The notes: generated by a model from the letters alone, not told the origin. DNA of 64,000 nucleotides from Corynebacterium sp. CNJ-954 (GCF_001942345.1 NZ_MKKI01000004.1:1-64000); one strand, 5' to 3'; shown: positions 36,736 through 46,836, counted from the first letter of the stretch. A program made the numbers and translations.

Positions 36736-39700
36736 TCACTCCCGCACGCCGTGCACGGTGACCTCCCCCACCGAGGCGGCCTCCGGCATCGGCAGCTCAG
36801 TGATCCACAGCAGTACGCGGTCACCGGCCGGCGCGTCCTCGCCGGTCAGGGTCAACGTCCCACCGGACGCGGCCTCCGCGTCCAGGAGCTCCGTCTGGTC
36901 CACCGAGGTGACGTCACCGGAACCGGAACGCAGCTCGATACGCGTTCCCTCCGGCACACCCTCCAGGTCGACAGAGGTCACCGACGCGGTCTCGTCCAGC
37001 GACAGCAGCAGGCCGATCCCCGGTTTCAGCGAGGACGGCCCGTCCCCCAGCTGGTCGACGTACTGCGCCGAACTCCAGGTCGTCGCGGGGTCACCGTCGA
37101 TGACCAACGGAGCCTCCTCCGGGTTGTCGAGGGTCCCGGTGCCGCTCTCGGCCGGGGCCCATTCACTGGCCTCCGACACACCCATGATCTCCGGTTCCGC
37201 GGCCGCCTGGGCCGAGGTGGACTGGCCGCCACGGATCGAGTCCGTGGTCACCGGCGAATCCCTGCGGTCACCGCCGAAGTAGGCCACCACGACGACGATC
37301 AGCGCGACGATGAGGAACAGTCCGGCGATCGTCAGGGTCACGGACAGCGCGGTACGTCCCGGCTTCTCCGGCGCCGCACCGAAGCCGGCACGTTGTTCCG
37401 GGTTCGGCGCGACGTCGGCACTGGTGACGAGGTCCGCGTCCGGCGACTCGGAGGTCGTGGCCGCACGCAACCGCGTAGCCAACTCCCGGGCGTCGACACC
37501 GTCGACCTGCCGGGCGTCGTCGAGGATCTGCTGGAGCTCGGCCGGGATCAGGTGCGACGGCACCGAGCTCAGCAGCATGTCCAGTGACACGGCGATCGCA
37601 TGCACGTCCTGGCGGGACGAACCGCCCGGCAACACACCCGGGAATGCCAGCACGGCACGGCCCTCCGAGCTGATCCGCAACCGGTTGCGGTGGTCGATGC
37701 CCAGTGACCCGCCTAGCTCGGCGACGTCGCCGGCGGCATCCGCCAGATCGGCCATCGCGTAACCGGCGGCCAGTGGGTCGGGTCCGGACTCCGCCACCCG
37801 GGTCAGCGGCGCACCGTCGGTCCAGTCGGCGACGACCACGACCAGTGTGCGGGCATCGCAGATCTCCCGCACCCGGGCCACACCCGGGGACGAGACCTTC
37901 GCCAGCGTGGCGCTGCGGTCCAGCAGCTCACGGGAGCCGACACCGGCGACCTGCGGGTCGAGAATGGTCAGGGCGACCAGGTCCCCGGTCTCGTTGTCAC
38001 GGGCCTGCCACAGCCGGGCCGCCGGTGAGCCACCGTGGTCCGACAGCAGCCGGAACCGGCCCTGCAGGATCGGGGCACCGGGGACCAGACGCGGGCCGCG
38101 GACCCGGCCTGCCGACAGCGGCGGCATCGCCGGGCCCACCACGTCCTGTCCGGTGAGACCGGCCATCCCGGCGATCGGCATCTCGGTGATACGTGCCGCA
38201 GGACGACCGTCCTCGTCCTCGGGGACGGCACCGGCGAAGAACCGCCCGACCACGGGCAGACGCGCCAGCGTCGCACCGACGGTCATGACCTCCGGCAGCT
38301 TCGACCGCGAGAGGATCAGCATGACGATCGCCAGGAACACCACCCCGGAGACCAGCAGGCGCACGAGGAACCCGAACATGAAGCCGTCCGGAATGAGGAA
38401 ACGGTCCACGAGTGCGTCCAGGCGCCAGACGATCAGGGCCGAGACCACAGAGGCCCCGAGGGCCCACAGGGAGGTCTTGAGCACGCTGCGCATCCCCAGA
38501 TGCCCCAGCGAGCGTTTCAGCAGTCGGTGGCCGATGATCGCACCGGCCACGAAACCCATGCCGTTCGCCGCACCCAGCAGGACGACCACCAGGCGCGGCT
38601 CACTGGCGATGTGCGGGGCCAGGTACGCCAGGGACACTTTGGTGACCGTGATGCCGCCGATGATGAACGTCGGCGTCCACACTTCCTCGCGGGCGTAGAA
38701 CACGCGCAGGTGCAGCAGCACGATCGCGTAGGGGACCAGCGTGAAGGCGGAGAAGCTGATCGTCCAGCCCAGGACGTTCGCGTCGTCGAGCGAGAATTCC
38801 TGGTAGGCGAACAGCGCGGGGGCGATCAGCGTGCCGAAGGCAGTGAAGAAGGCGATGACGGGCACCAGGGCCAACATCGTCAGCTTCGTCGCCATGGTCA
38901 GGTCCTTGACGACGGCCTTGTCGTCGCCGTCGGCGGCATTGCGCGACAGCCGCGGCATCACCGCGGTCAGCAGGGTCACACCGATCACGCCGTAAGGCAC
39001 CTGCAGCAGCTGCCAGGCCTGCATGTAGATCGTCGGGCCTGCACCGGAGCTGGAGGCGATACGGTTGTTGAGGACCCAGCCGATCTGGGAGATCAGCACG
39101 TAGACCACGATTGCCAGGGCCATGCCGCCGAACTGCTTCAGCCGGTCGTCCAGGCCCCACAACGGTCGGATATCCACCCCGGCCTTGCGAAGGTAGGGGA
39201 CCATGATTGCCGCCTGCACGACGACACCCAGCGTGGTACCCAGACCCAGCAGCATGATGTGCGGGTCGGTGATCGTCACGACGTCATCCTTGCCGAGCTT
39301 CGACTCATTGGGCAGCAGGATGTAGAGACTCAGGACAGCCAGGGTGACCACGTTGTTGACCACCGGTGCCCAGGCACCGGGCTTGAAGATGCCCTTGGTG
39401 TTCAGTACCGCCATCATCACCGCGAACAGTGCGTAGAACACGATCTGCGGCAGCACCAGGTAGGCAAACGCCGTCGACATGCCGATGTTGACCTGGCCGT
39501 CGGAGTCCAGTGACACCCGGGTCAATAGCGGTGCGGCAAGCACCGCGATCACCGTGACGGTCATCATCAGTGTGAACGTCAAGGTCAACAGGCGTCTGAT
39601 GAACGCTGCGCCGCGGTCCGAGTCCTCCTTCTCCGCCCGGACGAGCAACGGGACGACGAGACTGGTGAGCACGGCGCCCAGCACCAGTTCGGTGATGAGG

Positions 39701-40182
39701 TTCGGCAGTGTGTTCGCGGTGTTGAACGCACTGGCGACCCCGGCACCGAGGGCCCAACCGATCAAAGCGGTCCGCAGGAATCCGGTGATCCGGCTCAGCA
39801 GGGTGGCTACCGCCATCGATCCCGTCGCGCGGACCACGTCGGTGTCCGAGGCCGTCGTGGCGCCGGATCCTTCGTTACCGTCTGCAGCCTCGGTGATGCT
39901 CGTGCCGGACGAACCACCGGCCTTCGATGCTGTCGCGGTGGCCTTGGTCAGCCGCGGGTCTGTCGCCGCCCGCTCGGCGGGGGACATGTTCAGCTTCGAG
40001 TGGTCGGCACCGGGGTCGGTGCCGCCAGTGGCCTCACTGGTGTCGCGGTCGGTCGATCCGGAGGAGCGGGATGGCGCAGCTTTCGCCGGCGGGGTGGCGG
40101 CGCGGAACCGCCCCCGTTCGCCGGGATGTGCGGCGTCGCCGGGGTCTTCTCGAGAATCAGTCACCGCTCTATCTTCGTGCAC
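36736..40182 (-). CDS. murJ: Lipid II flippase MurJ fused to pseudokinase and extracellular domain
   Basis: The 1148-residue product has a low-complexity N-terminus (1-115), a MurJ/MviN core of about 14 membrane helices (about 116-640; starts VRATGSMAVATLLSRITGFLRT), a kinase-like cytoplasmic domain (about 690-930) without an HRD/DFG set, one transmembrane helix (about 970-995) and a discoidin-like extracellular domain to the end. It flips lipid II. In M. tuberculosis the phosphorylated pseudokinase recruits FhaA. GTG at 40182 overlaps the upstream gene; GTG at 40164 is an equally likely start. Confidence 0.95.
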   Translation of the reverse strand: MHEDRAVTDSREDPGDAAHPGERGRFRAATPPAKAAPSRSSGSTDRDTSEATGGTDPGADHSKLNMSPAERAATDPRLTKATATASKAGGSSGTSITEAADGNEGSGATTASDTDVVRATGSMAVATLLSRITGFLRTALIGWALGAGVASAFNTANTLPNLITELVLGAVLTSLVVPLLVRAEKEDSDRGAAFIRRLLTLTFTLMMTVTVIAVLAAPLLTRVSLDSDGQVNIGMSTAFAYLVLPQIVFYALFAVMMAVLNTKGIFKPGAWAPVVNNVVTLAVLSLYILLPNESKLGKDDVVTITDPHIMLLGLGTTLGVVVQAAIMVPYLRKAGVDIRPLWGLDDRLKQFGGMALAIVVYVLISQIGWVLNNRIASSSGAGPTIYMQAWQLLQVPYGVIGVTLLTAVMPRLSRNAADGDDKAVVKDLTMATKLTMLALVPVIAFFTAFGTLIAPALFAYQEFSLDDANVLGWTISFSAFTLVPYAIVLLHLRVFYAREEVWTPTFIIGGITVTKVSLAYLAPHIASEPRLVVVLLGAANGMGFVAGAIIGHRLLKRSLGHLGMRSVLKTSLWALGASVVSALIVWRLDALVDRFLIPDGFMFGFLVRLLVSGVVFLAIVMLILSRSKLPEVMTVGATLARLPVVGRFFAGAVPEDEDGRPAARITEMPIAGMAGLTGQDVVGPAMPPLSAGRVRGPRLVPGAPILQGRFRLLSDHGGSPAARLWQARDNETGDLVALTILDPQVAGVGSRELLDRSATLAKVSSPGVARVREICDARTLVVVVADWTDGAPLTRVAESGPDPLAAGYAMADLADAAGDVAELGGSLGIDHRNRLRISSEGRAVLAFPGVLPGGSSRQDVHAIAVSLDMLLSSVPSHLIPAELQQILDDARQVDGVDARELATRLRAATTSESPDADLVTSADVAPNPEQRAGFGAAPEKPGRTALSVTLTIAGLFLIVALIVVVVAYFGGDRRDSPVTTDSIRGGQSTSAQAAAEPEIMGVSEASEWAPAESGTGTLDNPEEAPLVIDGDPATTWSSAQYVDQLGDGPSSLKPGIGLLLSLDETASVTSVDLEGVPEGTRIELRSGSGDVTSVDQTELLDAEAASGGTLTLTGEDAPAGDRVLLWITELPMPEAASVGEVTVHGVRE

Positions 40183-42568
40183 GCCCCCGCTGGTTCGCTA
40201 ACTGCCGGCGCCTTTTCGTCACCCGGATCACCGCGAACAGGCCGAAGACGACGGCCACACCGATGCCCACGACGAGCGCGCCGCTGCCGGGGCCAGAGGC
40301 CATACGGATCGTCACAGGATCGGATATCCGCATGTCATCGGGCGTTTCGAGGTACATGGTCAGGTCGGTCTCGCGGATGTTCGACGGGAAGGACGTCGTC
40401 ATCTGCAGGGTGACGCTCCCCTGCGCGGGAATAAGTTGCATCCCGGGCGTGTTGAGCGTGACCCCGTCCTCGGATTCATAGTCGACGTTCACCCGCACCG
40501 GCAGGGGCAGGCCGTTGCGCGCCACCACGATCAGGGGCGAGGAGTCGCTTGTCCGGGTGAAGACGCTGCCCGGCGGGAGCAGGGACACCGACTCGCGCAG
40601 CTCATGAATCAGGGCCCGGACGCTCCCCCGGCGTTCCGTGGCCCGGTCCCGGGCGACGGCGTCCTCGTCGGCGACGCGACGACGGTTGTCCGTCAACGAC
40701 CGGAGGAGATCGTCGACCATGGGGCGCGTGAAGATCTCGGGGGTGAGAGCGACGTTGTCGTTGTCGACCATGATCCGGGTGAAGTTGTGCAGGTCCTCGG
40801 CGAGCCCTCTCCCCTCGGTGATCTCATCGCCACCCACCGGTGCGGGGTCGGCCTCCGGTTCCTGCACCGTGCCGTCGGACGCCACACCGCGCAGGGCGGC
40901 TCCGAAGGAGACGGCGCGGGCGGATCCGTCCTCCAGCCGGCCCGTCACCGCCTCGAGCCAGGTGGCCGCATCATCCTCGTTCACCGTCCATTCCGCCGGC
41001 GGAGTGGCGATGACGTTGCCGGCCGGCGCGCTGTCGGAGGAGCCGGCGCCACGGAGTTCCAGGTCGAGGACGCCGACCGCGGCCGCCATCCGCTCGGCAC
41101 CACTGTCGTCGCCGAGGTCGCGTCGCGACGCCGGCGCACTGTAGGCGGCCGTGGTGGGGGTTTCCCCGGTGGCCGCAAGCGCGGAACCCAGCGCGGCGGG
41201 GAACCGGAGGGCACGCGTCCCGCCGGGCAGGGTGACGATTCCGGCCTCGTCACCGTCGTTCGTGACCACCGAGTCCTGGGCGACGAGCACCGTGGTCGGT
41301 GTCTCTCTGCCGGCGGTGCTGAAACGCTGTACCGAGGCATCGGAGACGTATCCCGATCCCGGCACGACCACGCCTTCGGCGGAGTCGGTGTCGAGAATGT
41401 CCGAGATGGTCTCCGTCCCGCGTTCCGACAGTTCGGTGACCCGGGGATCGTCAATGCCGGTGACGGCGTCGACGTCGGCTCCGCCGAACGGGAGTGGCAC
41501 GGTGCACTGACCGTCGACGATGGTGCGCAGTTCTTCCAGCCAGGACGCCGCGTCGGCGGCACCAGTGCCCTCGACGGAGTCGTCACCGGTGCGGTTGCTG
41601 GTCCACCGGTCGCGGAGCCGCACCGGCTCCTCGACCGGGCTGGGGGCCTCGCCGACCCGGTAACCCTCACTCATCCGGGAGACCGTTTCGAGCAGGTCAG
41701 GGTCGATGGCGATGCACGTCGCCTCCTGCAGGTCATCGGAGCCGGCGGCCGCTGAGCGGTACGTCGACAACAAGGTGCTGAGTCGACCTTCCGGCCGCAG
41801 CTCCTCGGCCAGTGACTCGTCCGGCAGGTAGAGGTCATTGGGCTCGGGGGCGTCGCCGACCTGACCAGCACCGGCTGTGGCACTCGACGACAACGGCCAG
41901 AGCATGGTGATCCCCGCGGGACGGTCTGTGTCGGCGGTGTCGGCGGTGTCGTCTGGGGCGTCGCTGTCGTCGGTCTCCGTGACGGTCACCGTCGTGCGCG
42001 TCGCAGCGACGAAGGACGTTCCTGATCCTCCCAGGTCGGCGTTGAGGTTGAGCAGCAGCGGGTAGACGCCGGGCCCGTCCAGTCCCAGACCACTGAGACT
42101 GCCCGCACGCCCGTCGACGGGCACGGTCAGCCGGAACTGCCGTTCCTCACCGGGGTCCAGGGTGCCGTCGAGCTGCTGGAAGGGACCCACCCACGGGTAC
42201 TCCCCCTGATTCGACATCAGGGACGTCGCCACACCGTCCGGTGCGTCCACCGCATTCTGGTGCTGGGTACGCAGCTGCAGACCCGACAGTTCCTGATCCG
42301 ATGAGTTCGTCACACGGATCCGCAGGTCCAGCGCACCGCTGTCGGTGACCGTGGCCGGTTGCTGCCCCAGGATCTCCAGCGACACACCACTCTCGGGGTC
42401 CGCGGACCGTGCCTCGGGATTCGACCAGAGCGTCCCCCCTGCGGGAGCGTCCTGCGCCGACGCGACCGGCACGACCGGGGTCAGCGCCACACCCACCGCA
42501 ACCACGGCGAGGCAGGCCAACGGCCGGACCGTGTGTGACGACCCTGACGACCCCGACAACCGCCGCAT
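40169..42568 (-). CDS. DUF6049 secreted/membrane protein
   Basis: The product of about 799 residues has an N-terminal signal peptide (VRPLACLAVVAVGVALTPVVPVASAQD), a long extracellular region rich in Asp, Thr and Pro, and one C-terminal membrane helix (GALVVGIGVAVVFGLFAVI) with a basic cytoplasmic tail. The family is found only next to murJ in mycolic-acid bacteria (Rv3909 in M. tuberculosis) and is probably an envelope partner of MurJ. ATG at 42568 starts two bases after the preceding stop. No catalytic motif is seen. Confidence 0.9.
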   Translation of the reverse strand: MRRLSGSSGSSHTVRPLACLAVVAVGVALTPVVPVASAQDAPAGGTLWSNPEARSADPESGVSLEILGQQPATVTDSGALDLRIRVTNSSDQELSGLQLRTQHQNAVDAPDGVATSLMSNQGEYPWVGPFQQLDGTLDPGEERQFRLTVPVDGRAGSLSGLGLDGPGVYPLLLNLNADLGGSGTSFVAATRTTVTVTETDDSDAPDDTADTADTDRPAGITMLWPLSSSATAGAGQVGDAPEPNDLYLPDESLAEELRPEGRLSTLLSTYRSAAAGSDDLQEATCIAIDPDLLETVSRMSEGYRVGEAPSPVEEPVRLRDRWTSNRTGDDSVEGTGAADAASWLEELRTIVDGQCTVPLPFGGADVDAVTGIDDPRVTELSERGTETISDILDTDSAEGVVVPGSGYVSDASVQRFSTAGRETPTTVLVAQDSVVTNDGDEAGIVTLPGGTRALRFPAALGSALAATGETPTTAAYSAPASRRDLGDDSGAERMAAAVGVLDLELRGAGSSDSAPAGNVIATPPAEWTVNEDDAATWLEAVTGRLEDGSARAVSFGAALRGVASDGTVQEPEADPAPVGGDEITEGRGLAEDLHNFTRIMVDNDNVALTPEIFTRPMVDDLLRSLTDNRRRVADEDAVARDRATERRGSVRALIHELRESVSLLPPGSVFTRTSDSSPLIVVARNGLPLPVRVNVDYESEDGVTLNTPGMQLIPAQGSVTLQMTTSFPSNIRETDLTMYLETPDDMRISDPVTIRMASGPGSGALVVGIGVAVVFGLFAVIRVTKRRRQLANQRGRARR

Positions 42569-42570
42569 CA

Positions 42571-43179
42571 CTACCGCGGCGTGCGCCGCCCGGCCTTCGC
42601 CTCCGCGCGGGCGAGGTCGGGCAACCGGTCGTGGGCCTGACGGGCAAGCTTGCGTTCGTCGGCATAGGCGAGACGCTCGACGAGGTTGCTCACCGGCAGC
42701 CACGCCACCTCGGTGACCTCCGGGTCCTCGTCATTGAGGTCGCCGTCGACGTAGCGCAGCAGATGGTGGTGCACCGTCTTGTGGATCCGGCGCCCCTCCG
42801 AGACGAACCAGTAGTCGATCGTCCCGAGATCGCTGACGACCTCCCCACTGACGCCGGTCTCCTCCCACACCTCACGTTCCGCGGTGGTGTGGTGGGACTC
42901 GTCCGGCTCGATGTGGCCTTTCGGGATCGACCACAGCAGCCGTCCGCGACGGTCCAGGCGTCCGATGAGGGCGACGTACATCCGCGACAGGTCCACCGAC
43001 CCGTCCCCCCGCACCGCTTCGGCGAGTCCCGACAGCACGAGGCCACCGGCACTGGTCTCCACCGAGGTCGGCAGTTCACTGTGGTCACGCTGCTGAACGG
43101 AGCGTGCCGGAGACCGGCGCTGGTCCGGCCGTGAGGAGCTCCCGCCGGAGCGGCCAGAGCGATTACGCCGTTGGTTCAT
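42571..43179 (-). CDS. NUDIX hydrolase (MutT4-like)
   Basis: The 202-residue product has a disordered basic N-terminus of about 40 residues and a NUDIX box GHIEPDESHHTTAEREVWEETGV, with SIPKGHIEP typical of MutT-type enzymes. It hydrolyses nucleoside diphosphates linked to another moiety. It is the start of the NUDIX-DUF6049-murJ operon and is divergent from cca; the same order occurs in M. tuberculosis (Rv3908). ATG at 43179 is 55 bases from the cca start. Confidence 0.92.
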   Translation of the reverse strand: MNQRRNRSGRSGGSSSRPDQRRSPARSVQQRDHSELPTSVETSAGGLVLSGLAEAVRGDGSVDLSRMYVALIGRLDRRGRLLWSIPKGHIEPDESHHTTAEREVWEETGVSGEVVSDLGTIDYWFVSEGRRIHKTVHHHLLRYVDGDLNDEDPEVTEVAWLPVSNLVERLAYADERKLARQAHDRLPDLARAEAKAGRRTPR

Positions 43180-43221
43180 GGAGAACAAGGGTAGTGCCTG
43201 CGGGGCGGTTTGTGGGAACTG

Positions 43222-43227
43222 TAAAAT
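43222..43227 (+). promoter_or_regulatory. -10 box of cca (leaderless start)
   Basis: TAAAAT ends seven bases before GTG at 43235, so transcription should start at or next to the start codon. Confidence 0.55.
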
Positions 43228-43234
43228 CCGGGGG

Positions 43235-44728
43235 GTGACGGGACGGCAGACGCAGGAGAAGCAGGACGCAGCGACGATGCTCGCCACCGCATGGTCTGCG
43301 GTGAAGGACAACGACAGGACCGACCGGACGCTCACCGCACTCGCGGAGGCGTTCGTCTCCCGTGGCCACCGGCTCTACCTCGTCGGCGGCTCTGTCCGCG
43401 ACGCGCTGCTCGGGCGCCTCACCGAGCACGACTTCGACCTGGACTTCACCACCGACGCACGGCCGGACGTCGTCACCGAGATCCTCGACGAGGTCGCCGA
43501 GACCGTCTGGGACACCGGTATCGAGTTCGGCACCGTGTCGGCGATGTTCCACGGTCTGATCGTCGAGATCACCACGTTCCGCGCCGACGCCTACGACGGG
43601 GCGTCACGCAATCCCGAGGTCACCTTCGGTGACACACTGGACGGTGACCTGGTGCGCCGCGACTTCCGCTGCAACGCCATCGCCCTCGAACTCTCCGCCG
43701 ACGGCGGACACGAACTCCGCGACCCGCTGAACGGGCTCGACGACCTCGTCGCCGGAGTGCTCGACACGCCGGCCGCGCCCGAGCAGTCCTTCCACGATGA
43801 TCCGCTGCGCATGCTCCGTGCCTGCCGCTTCGCCTCGCAGCTGGGGTTCACCGTGGCCGACCGGGTGCGCACCGCCATGACCGACATGGCGGACCAGATC
43901 GGGCGGATCACCGCTGAACGGGTCGCCGCCGAGCTGAACAAGCTCATGCTCGGTGCGGAGCCCTGGACGGGCCTGGACATGATGGTTGACACCGGGCTCG
44001 CCGACCACGTCCTGCCGGAGCTGCCCGCACTGAAGCTCACCCAGGACGAACACCGGCAGCACAAGGACGTCTACGCCCACTCCCTCCAGGTCCTGCGTAA
44101 CGCCACGGAGCTGGAGGGGCGCATGGGGGACGCCTCGGAGGTCTCTGACGCCGACCGGCTCGTGCTGCGGTGGGCCGCACTGATGCACGACATCGGTAAA
44201 CCCGACACCCGCGAATTCACCGACTCCGGCGCGGTGACGTTCCACCACCACGAGGTGGTCGGTGCCCGGATGACGCGTCGGCGTCTCAAGGCCCTCAAGT
44301 ACCCGAAACGACAGATCCAGGACATCGGTCAACTGGTGTTCCTGCACATGCGTTTCCACGGTTACGGTGACGGTGCATGGACCGATTCGGCGGTGCGGCG
44401 CTATGTCGCCGACGCCGGTGACCTCCTCCCCCAGCTGCAGGTCATCGTGCGTGCGGACTGCACCACCCGGAACAAACGCAAGGCCGCCCGGCTGCAGCGC
44501 GCGGTCGAGGACCTCGACACCCGGATCGTCGAACTCAGGGAACAGGAGGATCTTGACGCCGTCCGGCCTGATCTGGACGGCAACGAGATCATGACCATCC
44601 TCGACCTGCCGCCTGGACCGGCGGTCGGCAAGGCGTGGGCGTTTCTCAAGGAACTGCGCCTGGACCGTGGCCCCATGGAACGGGACGAGGCGATCGCCGA
44701 ACTGAAACGCTGGTGGGAGGACCAGTGA
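43235..44728 (+). CDS. cca: CCA tRNA nucleotidyltransferase / poly(A) polymerase family
   Basis: The 497-residue product has the class II nucleotidyltransferase head (YLVGGSVRDALLGR with the DFDLDFTT metal-binding pair), the RRDF flexible loop, the tRNA-binding neck, and an HD domain (LMHDIGKP) toward the C-terminus. It adds or repairs the CCA end of tRNAs. GTG at 43235 is favoured by the leaderless promoter; the longer frame overlaps the NUDIX promoter. Its stop overlaps azlC as GTGA. Confidence 0.95.
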   Translation: MTGRQTQEKQDAATMLATAWSAVKDNDRTDRTLTALAEAFVSRGHRLYLVGGSVRDALLGRLTEHDFDLDFTTDARPDVVTEILDEVAETVWDTGIEFGTVSAMFHGLIVEITTFRADAYDGASRNPEVTFGDTLDGDLVRRDFRCNAIALELSADGGHELRDPLNGLDDLVAGVLDTPAAPEQSFHDDPLRMLRACRFASQLGFTVADRVRTAMTDMADQIGRITAERVAAELNKLMLGAEPWTGLDMMVDTGLADHVLPELPALKLTQDEHRQHKDVYAHSLQVLRNATELEGRMGDASEVSDADRLVLRWAALMHDIGKPDTREFTDSGAVTFHHHEVVGARMTRRRLKALKYPKRQIQDIGQLVFLHMRFHGYGDGAWTDSAVRRYVADAGDLLPQLQVIVRADCTTRNKRKAARLQRAVEDLDTRIVELREQEDLDAVRPDLDGNEIMTILDLPPGPAVGKAWAFLKELRLDRGPMERDEAIAELKRWWEDQ

Positions 44729-45468
44729 GCCCTGCCGCATCCGCGGAGTTCAGGAAAGGGATCCAGGACAGCTGGACCGTGGCTCTCGGACTGATTCCCC
44801 TGGGGCTGGCTTTCGGACTCCTGGTCACCCAGACCGGATTCGCCTGGTGGTGGACGCCGGTGTTCAGCATCGTGCTCTACGCCGGGTCCATGGAGTTCCT
44901 GGCCATCACACTGGTCACCGGTGGAGTCGCTCCCCTGTCCGCGGCCCTGTACGGGTTCCTGGTGAATTTCCGTCACGTGTTCTACGGGTTGAGCTACCCG
45001 GTGGAGGCGGTGCGCTCGCCGGTGGCGAAGGCCTACGGCATCTACTCGCTGACGGACGAGACCTACGCGATCCTGTCCACGAAGAAGAAGTCCGTGTGGA
45101 CCCAGCCGCGGGTCATGGCGGTGCAGATGTTCTGCCAGTCCGCCTGGGTGGTCTTCGGCGTGGTCGGCGCGCTGGTCGGCTCGGCACTGCCGCTGGATCT
45201 GGTGGGCCTGGACTTCGCGTTGACCGCACTGTTCGTGGTGCTGGCGATCGAGGCGTTGGACGTCAGCCGGGATGTGTGGCTCCCCGTCGTCGCGGTCGTC
45301 GCAGGGGCGGTCGGTTATGCGGTGAGCCAGGAGCAGATGCTGCTGATCGGACTGTCGCTGTACTTCGTGTACCTGGTGGGACGGTTCCTGTGGACGCAGC
45401 GGTCACAGCGGTCCCAGCGGTCACAGGGGACGCGGGGATCACGGGGAGAGGGTTCCGGCGATGAGTAG
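44725..45468 (+). CDS. azlC: AzlC-type branched-chain amino acid exporter, large subunit
   Basis: The 247-residue product has the AzlC fold (DSWTVALGLIPLGLAFGLLV, IVLYAGSMEFLAITLV, YGFLVNFRHVFYGLSYP) with 6-7 membrane helices and a tail of three tandem nine-base repeats coding Arg-Ser-Gln. In C. glutamicum the AzlCD pair BrnFE exports isoleucine, leucine, valine and methionine. GTG at 44725 lies five bases after GGAGG and overlaps the cca stop. No Lrp gene lies beside it. Confidence 0.9.
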   Translation: MSPAASAEFRKGIQDSWTVALGLIPLGLAFGLLVTQTGFAWWWTPVFSIVLYAGSMEFLAITLVTGGVAPLSAALYGFLVNFRHVFYGLSYPVEAVRSPVAKAYGIYSLTDETYAILSTKKKSVWTQPRVMAVQMFCQSAWVVFGVVGALVGSALPLDLVGLDFALTALFVVLAIEALDVSRDVWLPVVAVVAGAVGYAVSQEQMLLIGLSLYFVYLVGRFLWTQRSQRSQRSQGTRGSRGEGSGDE

Positions 45469-45805
45469 TGGACTTCCCGAGGGCGTGGACCTGACCAACA
45501 CCCTGCTGATCCTGGGCGGGGTCGGCCTGGTGACTCTGCTGCTGCGTGCCCTGCCGTTTGCGGCGATGCGTTACTTCCGCGAATCAGCTCTGGTCGCGTG
45601 GTTGGGGATCGCCATGCCCGCCGGTGTGATGACGGTGCTGGTGCTGTACACCCTGGTCAACTCCACGGAGAACCCCGGCGGTGTCGGCGCGGCCGTGATC
45701 GCGGTGGGGGCGACCGCGGCACTGCACCTGTGGCGTCGCTCAGCGACGATGTCGATCCTGTTCGGCACGGTGATCTACATGCTGCTGGTGAACGTGGTGT
45801 TCTGA
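45461..45805 (+). CDS. azlD: AzlD-type branched-chain amino acid exporter, small subunit
   Basis: The 114-residue product has four hydrophobic segments and the AzlD hallmark region LLLRALPFAAMRYF. It works with AzlC. The start lies eight bases inside the azlC end. It is the last gene of the cca-azlC-azlD unit. Confidence 0.9.
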   Translation: MSSGLPEGVDLTNTLLILGGVGLVTLLLRALPFAAMRYFRESALVAWLGIAMPAGVMTVLVLYTLVNSTENPGGVGAAVIAVGATAALHLWRRSATMSILFGTVIYMLLVNVVF

Positions 45806-45820
45806 GACGCTCGGGGGATT

Positions 45821-46828
45821 CTAGCTCGTGGCGTCCTCGAGCTTCGGGGTCATCTGCTCCAGTGCCCACAGCACGGAGTCGGGGGAACCGAGAGAGAACG
45901 CCTGGGACAGGTCATCGTCGGCGACGATGGCGTGGCCCTCCTTCACCGCGCCGAGACTCTTCCACGGGCCCAGGTTCTCGAGCTCCTCCCGGGTGATGCC
46001 GATCGGGAAGCCGACGACGACATCCGCGTCGGCGGTGTCGAGGTTCTCGTCGGAGAGCTGCGTGAAGAAAGTGTCCGGCGTCTTCTCCACGTTGCCGGTT
46101 TCGGTGAATCCGAGCGAGGTCAGCAGGTCCATGCGACCGTCGCCCTCGAAGTACGCGGCCCAGCCTTCACCGTATTTCGAGACAACGGAGGCCGTCTTCT
46201 CGGCCCACTCCGGATGGTCGTCCCGGACGCGCGCGATGGCGTCGTCGACCTCCTGGTTGATCTCGTCGCCCTTGGCGGACTCACCGAGTGCCGTGGCGAT
46301 CATGTCGACCTGGGTGTCCCTGGTCACGGTGTAGCCTTCGTCGCCCTTGGGGGCGGAGATCGTCGGCGCGATCGCGGACAGCTGGTCGTAGGTCTCCTGG
46401 TCGCTCGCGGACTTCACGTTGAGGATGAGATCCGGGTCGAGGGCGGCGATCTTCTCGACGTCGACGTCCTGGTTGCCGCCGCCGGAGAGGATCTCGGGTG
46501 ACTCATCATAGGTCTCCTCATTCCACGGGCTCACACCGTCGCCGCCGAACTCGAGGAAGTCACTGGCACCGACTGGTTGGACGCCCAGGTTGAGGGCGAT
46601 GTCGGCGTCGCCCCAGCCCAGGGCGACGATTCGTGTGGGCTGTTCGGGGATCTCGATGTCGCCGAACGTGGTGGGCACCGACACGGGGAAGGAATCGGTC
46701 GCGGTCGAGGTGGCGTCCCCGGAGCCGTTGCCGTCCGCACCCTCATCGTCGGAGGTGCAGGCGGCCAGTGCAATTCCGGTGGCCAGGGCGGTGGTGGCGG
46801 CGCCGATGCGCAGCAGTGAGCGTCTCAT
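45821..46828 (-). CDS. Iron-siderophore-type substrate-binding lipoprotein
   Basis: The 335-residue product has a lipoprotein signal with lipobox IALAAC, a Ser/Thr/Asp-rich linker, and a FepB-type class III binding fold (RIVALGWGDADIALNLGVQPVG, EKIAALDPDLILNVKSA, LDTADADVVVGFPIG). It should capture ferric siderophore or haem outside the membrane; no permease or ATPase gene is adjacent. No Shine-Dalgarno is seen before ATG at 46828. A DtxR-like dyad lies upstream. Confidence 0.9.
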   Translation of the reverse strand: MRRSLLRIGAATTALATGIALAACTSDDEGADGNGSGDATSTATDSFPVSVPTTFGDIEIPEQPTRIVALGWGDADIALNLGVQPVGASDFLEFGGDGVSPWNEETYDESPEILSGGGNQDVDVEKIAALDPDLILNVKSASDQETYDQLSAIAPTISAPKGDEGYTVTRDTQVDMIATALGESAKGDEINQEVDDAIARVRDDHPEWAEKTASVVSKYGEGWAAYFEGDGRMDLLTSLGFTETGNVEKTPDTFFTQLSDENLDTADADVVVGFPIGITREELENLGPWKSLGAVKEGHAIVADDDLSQAFSLGSPDSVLWALEQMTPKLEDATS

Positions 46829-46836
46829 GGAGGTAA

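Noticed and set aside
38035..39513. 492-aa frame opposite murJ
   Set aside because: Gln/Asp/His-rich shadow of murJ without domain features.
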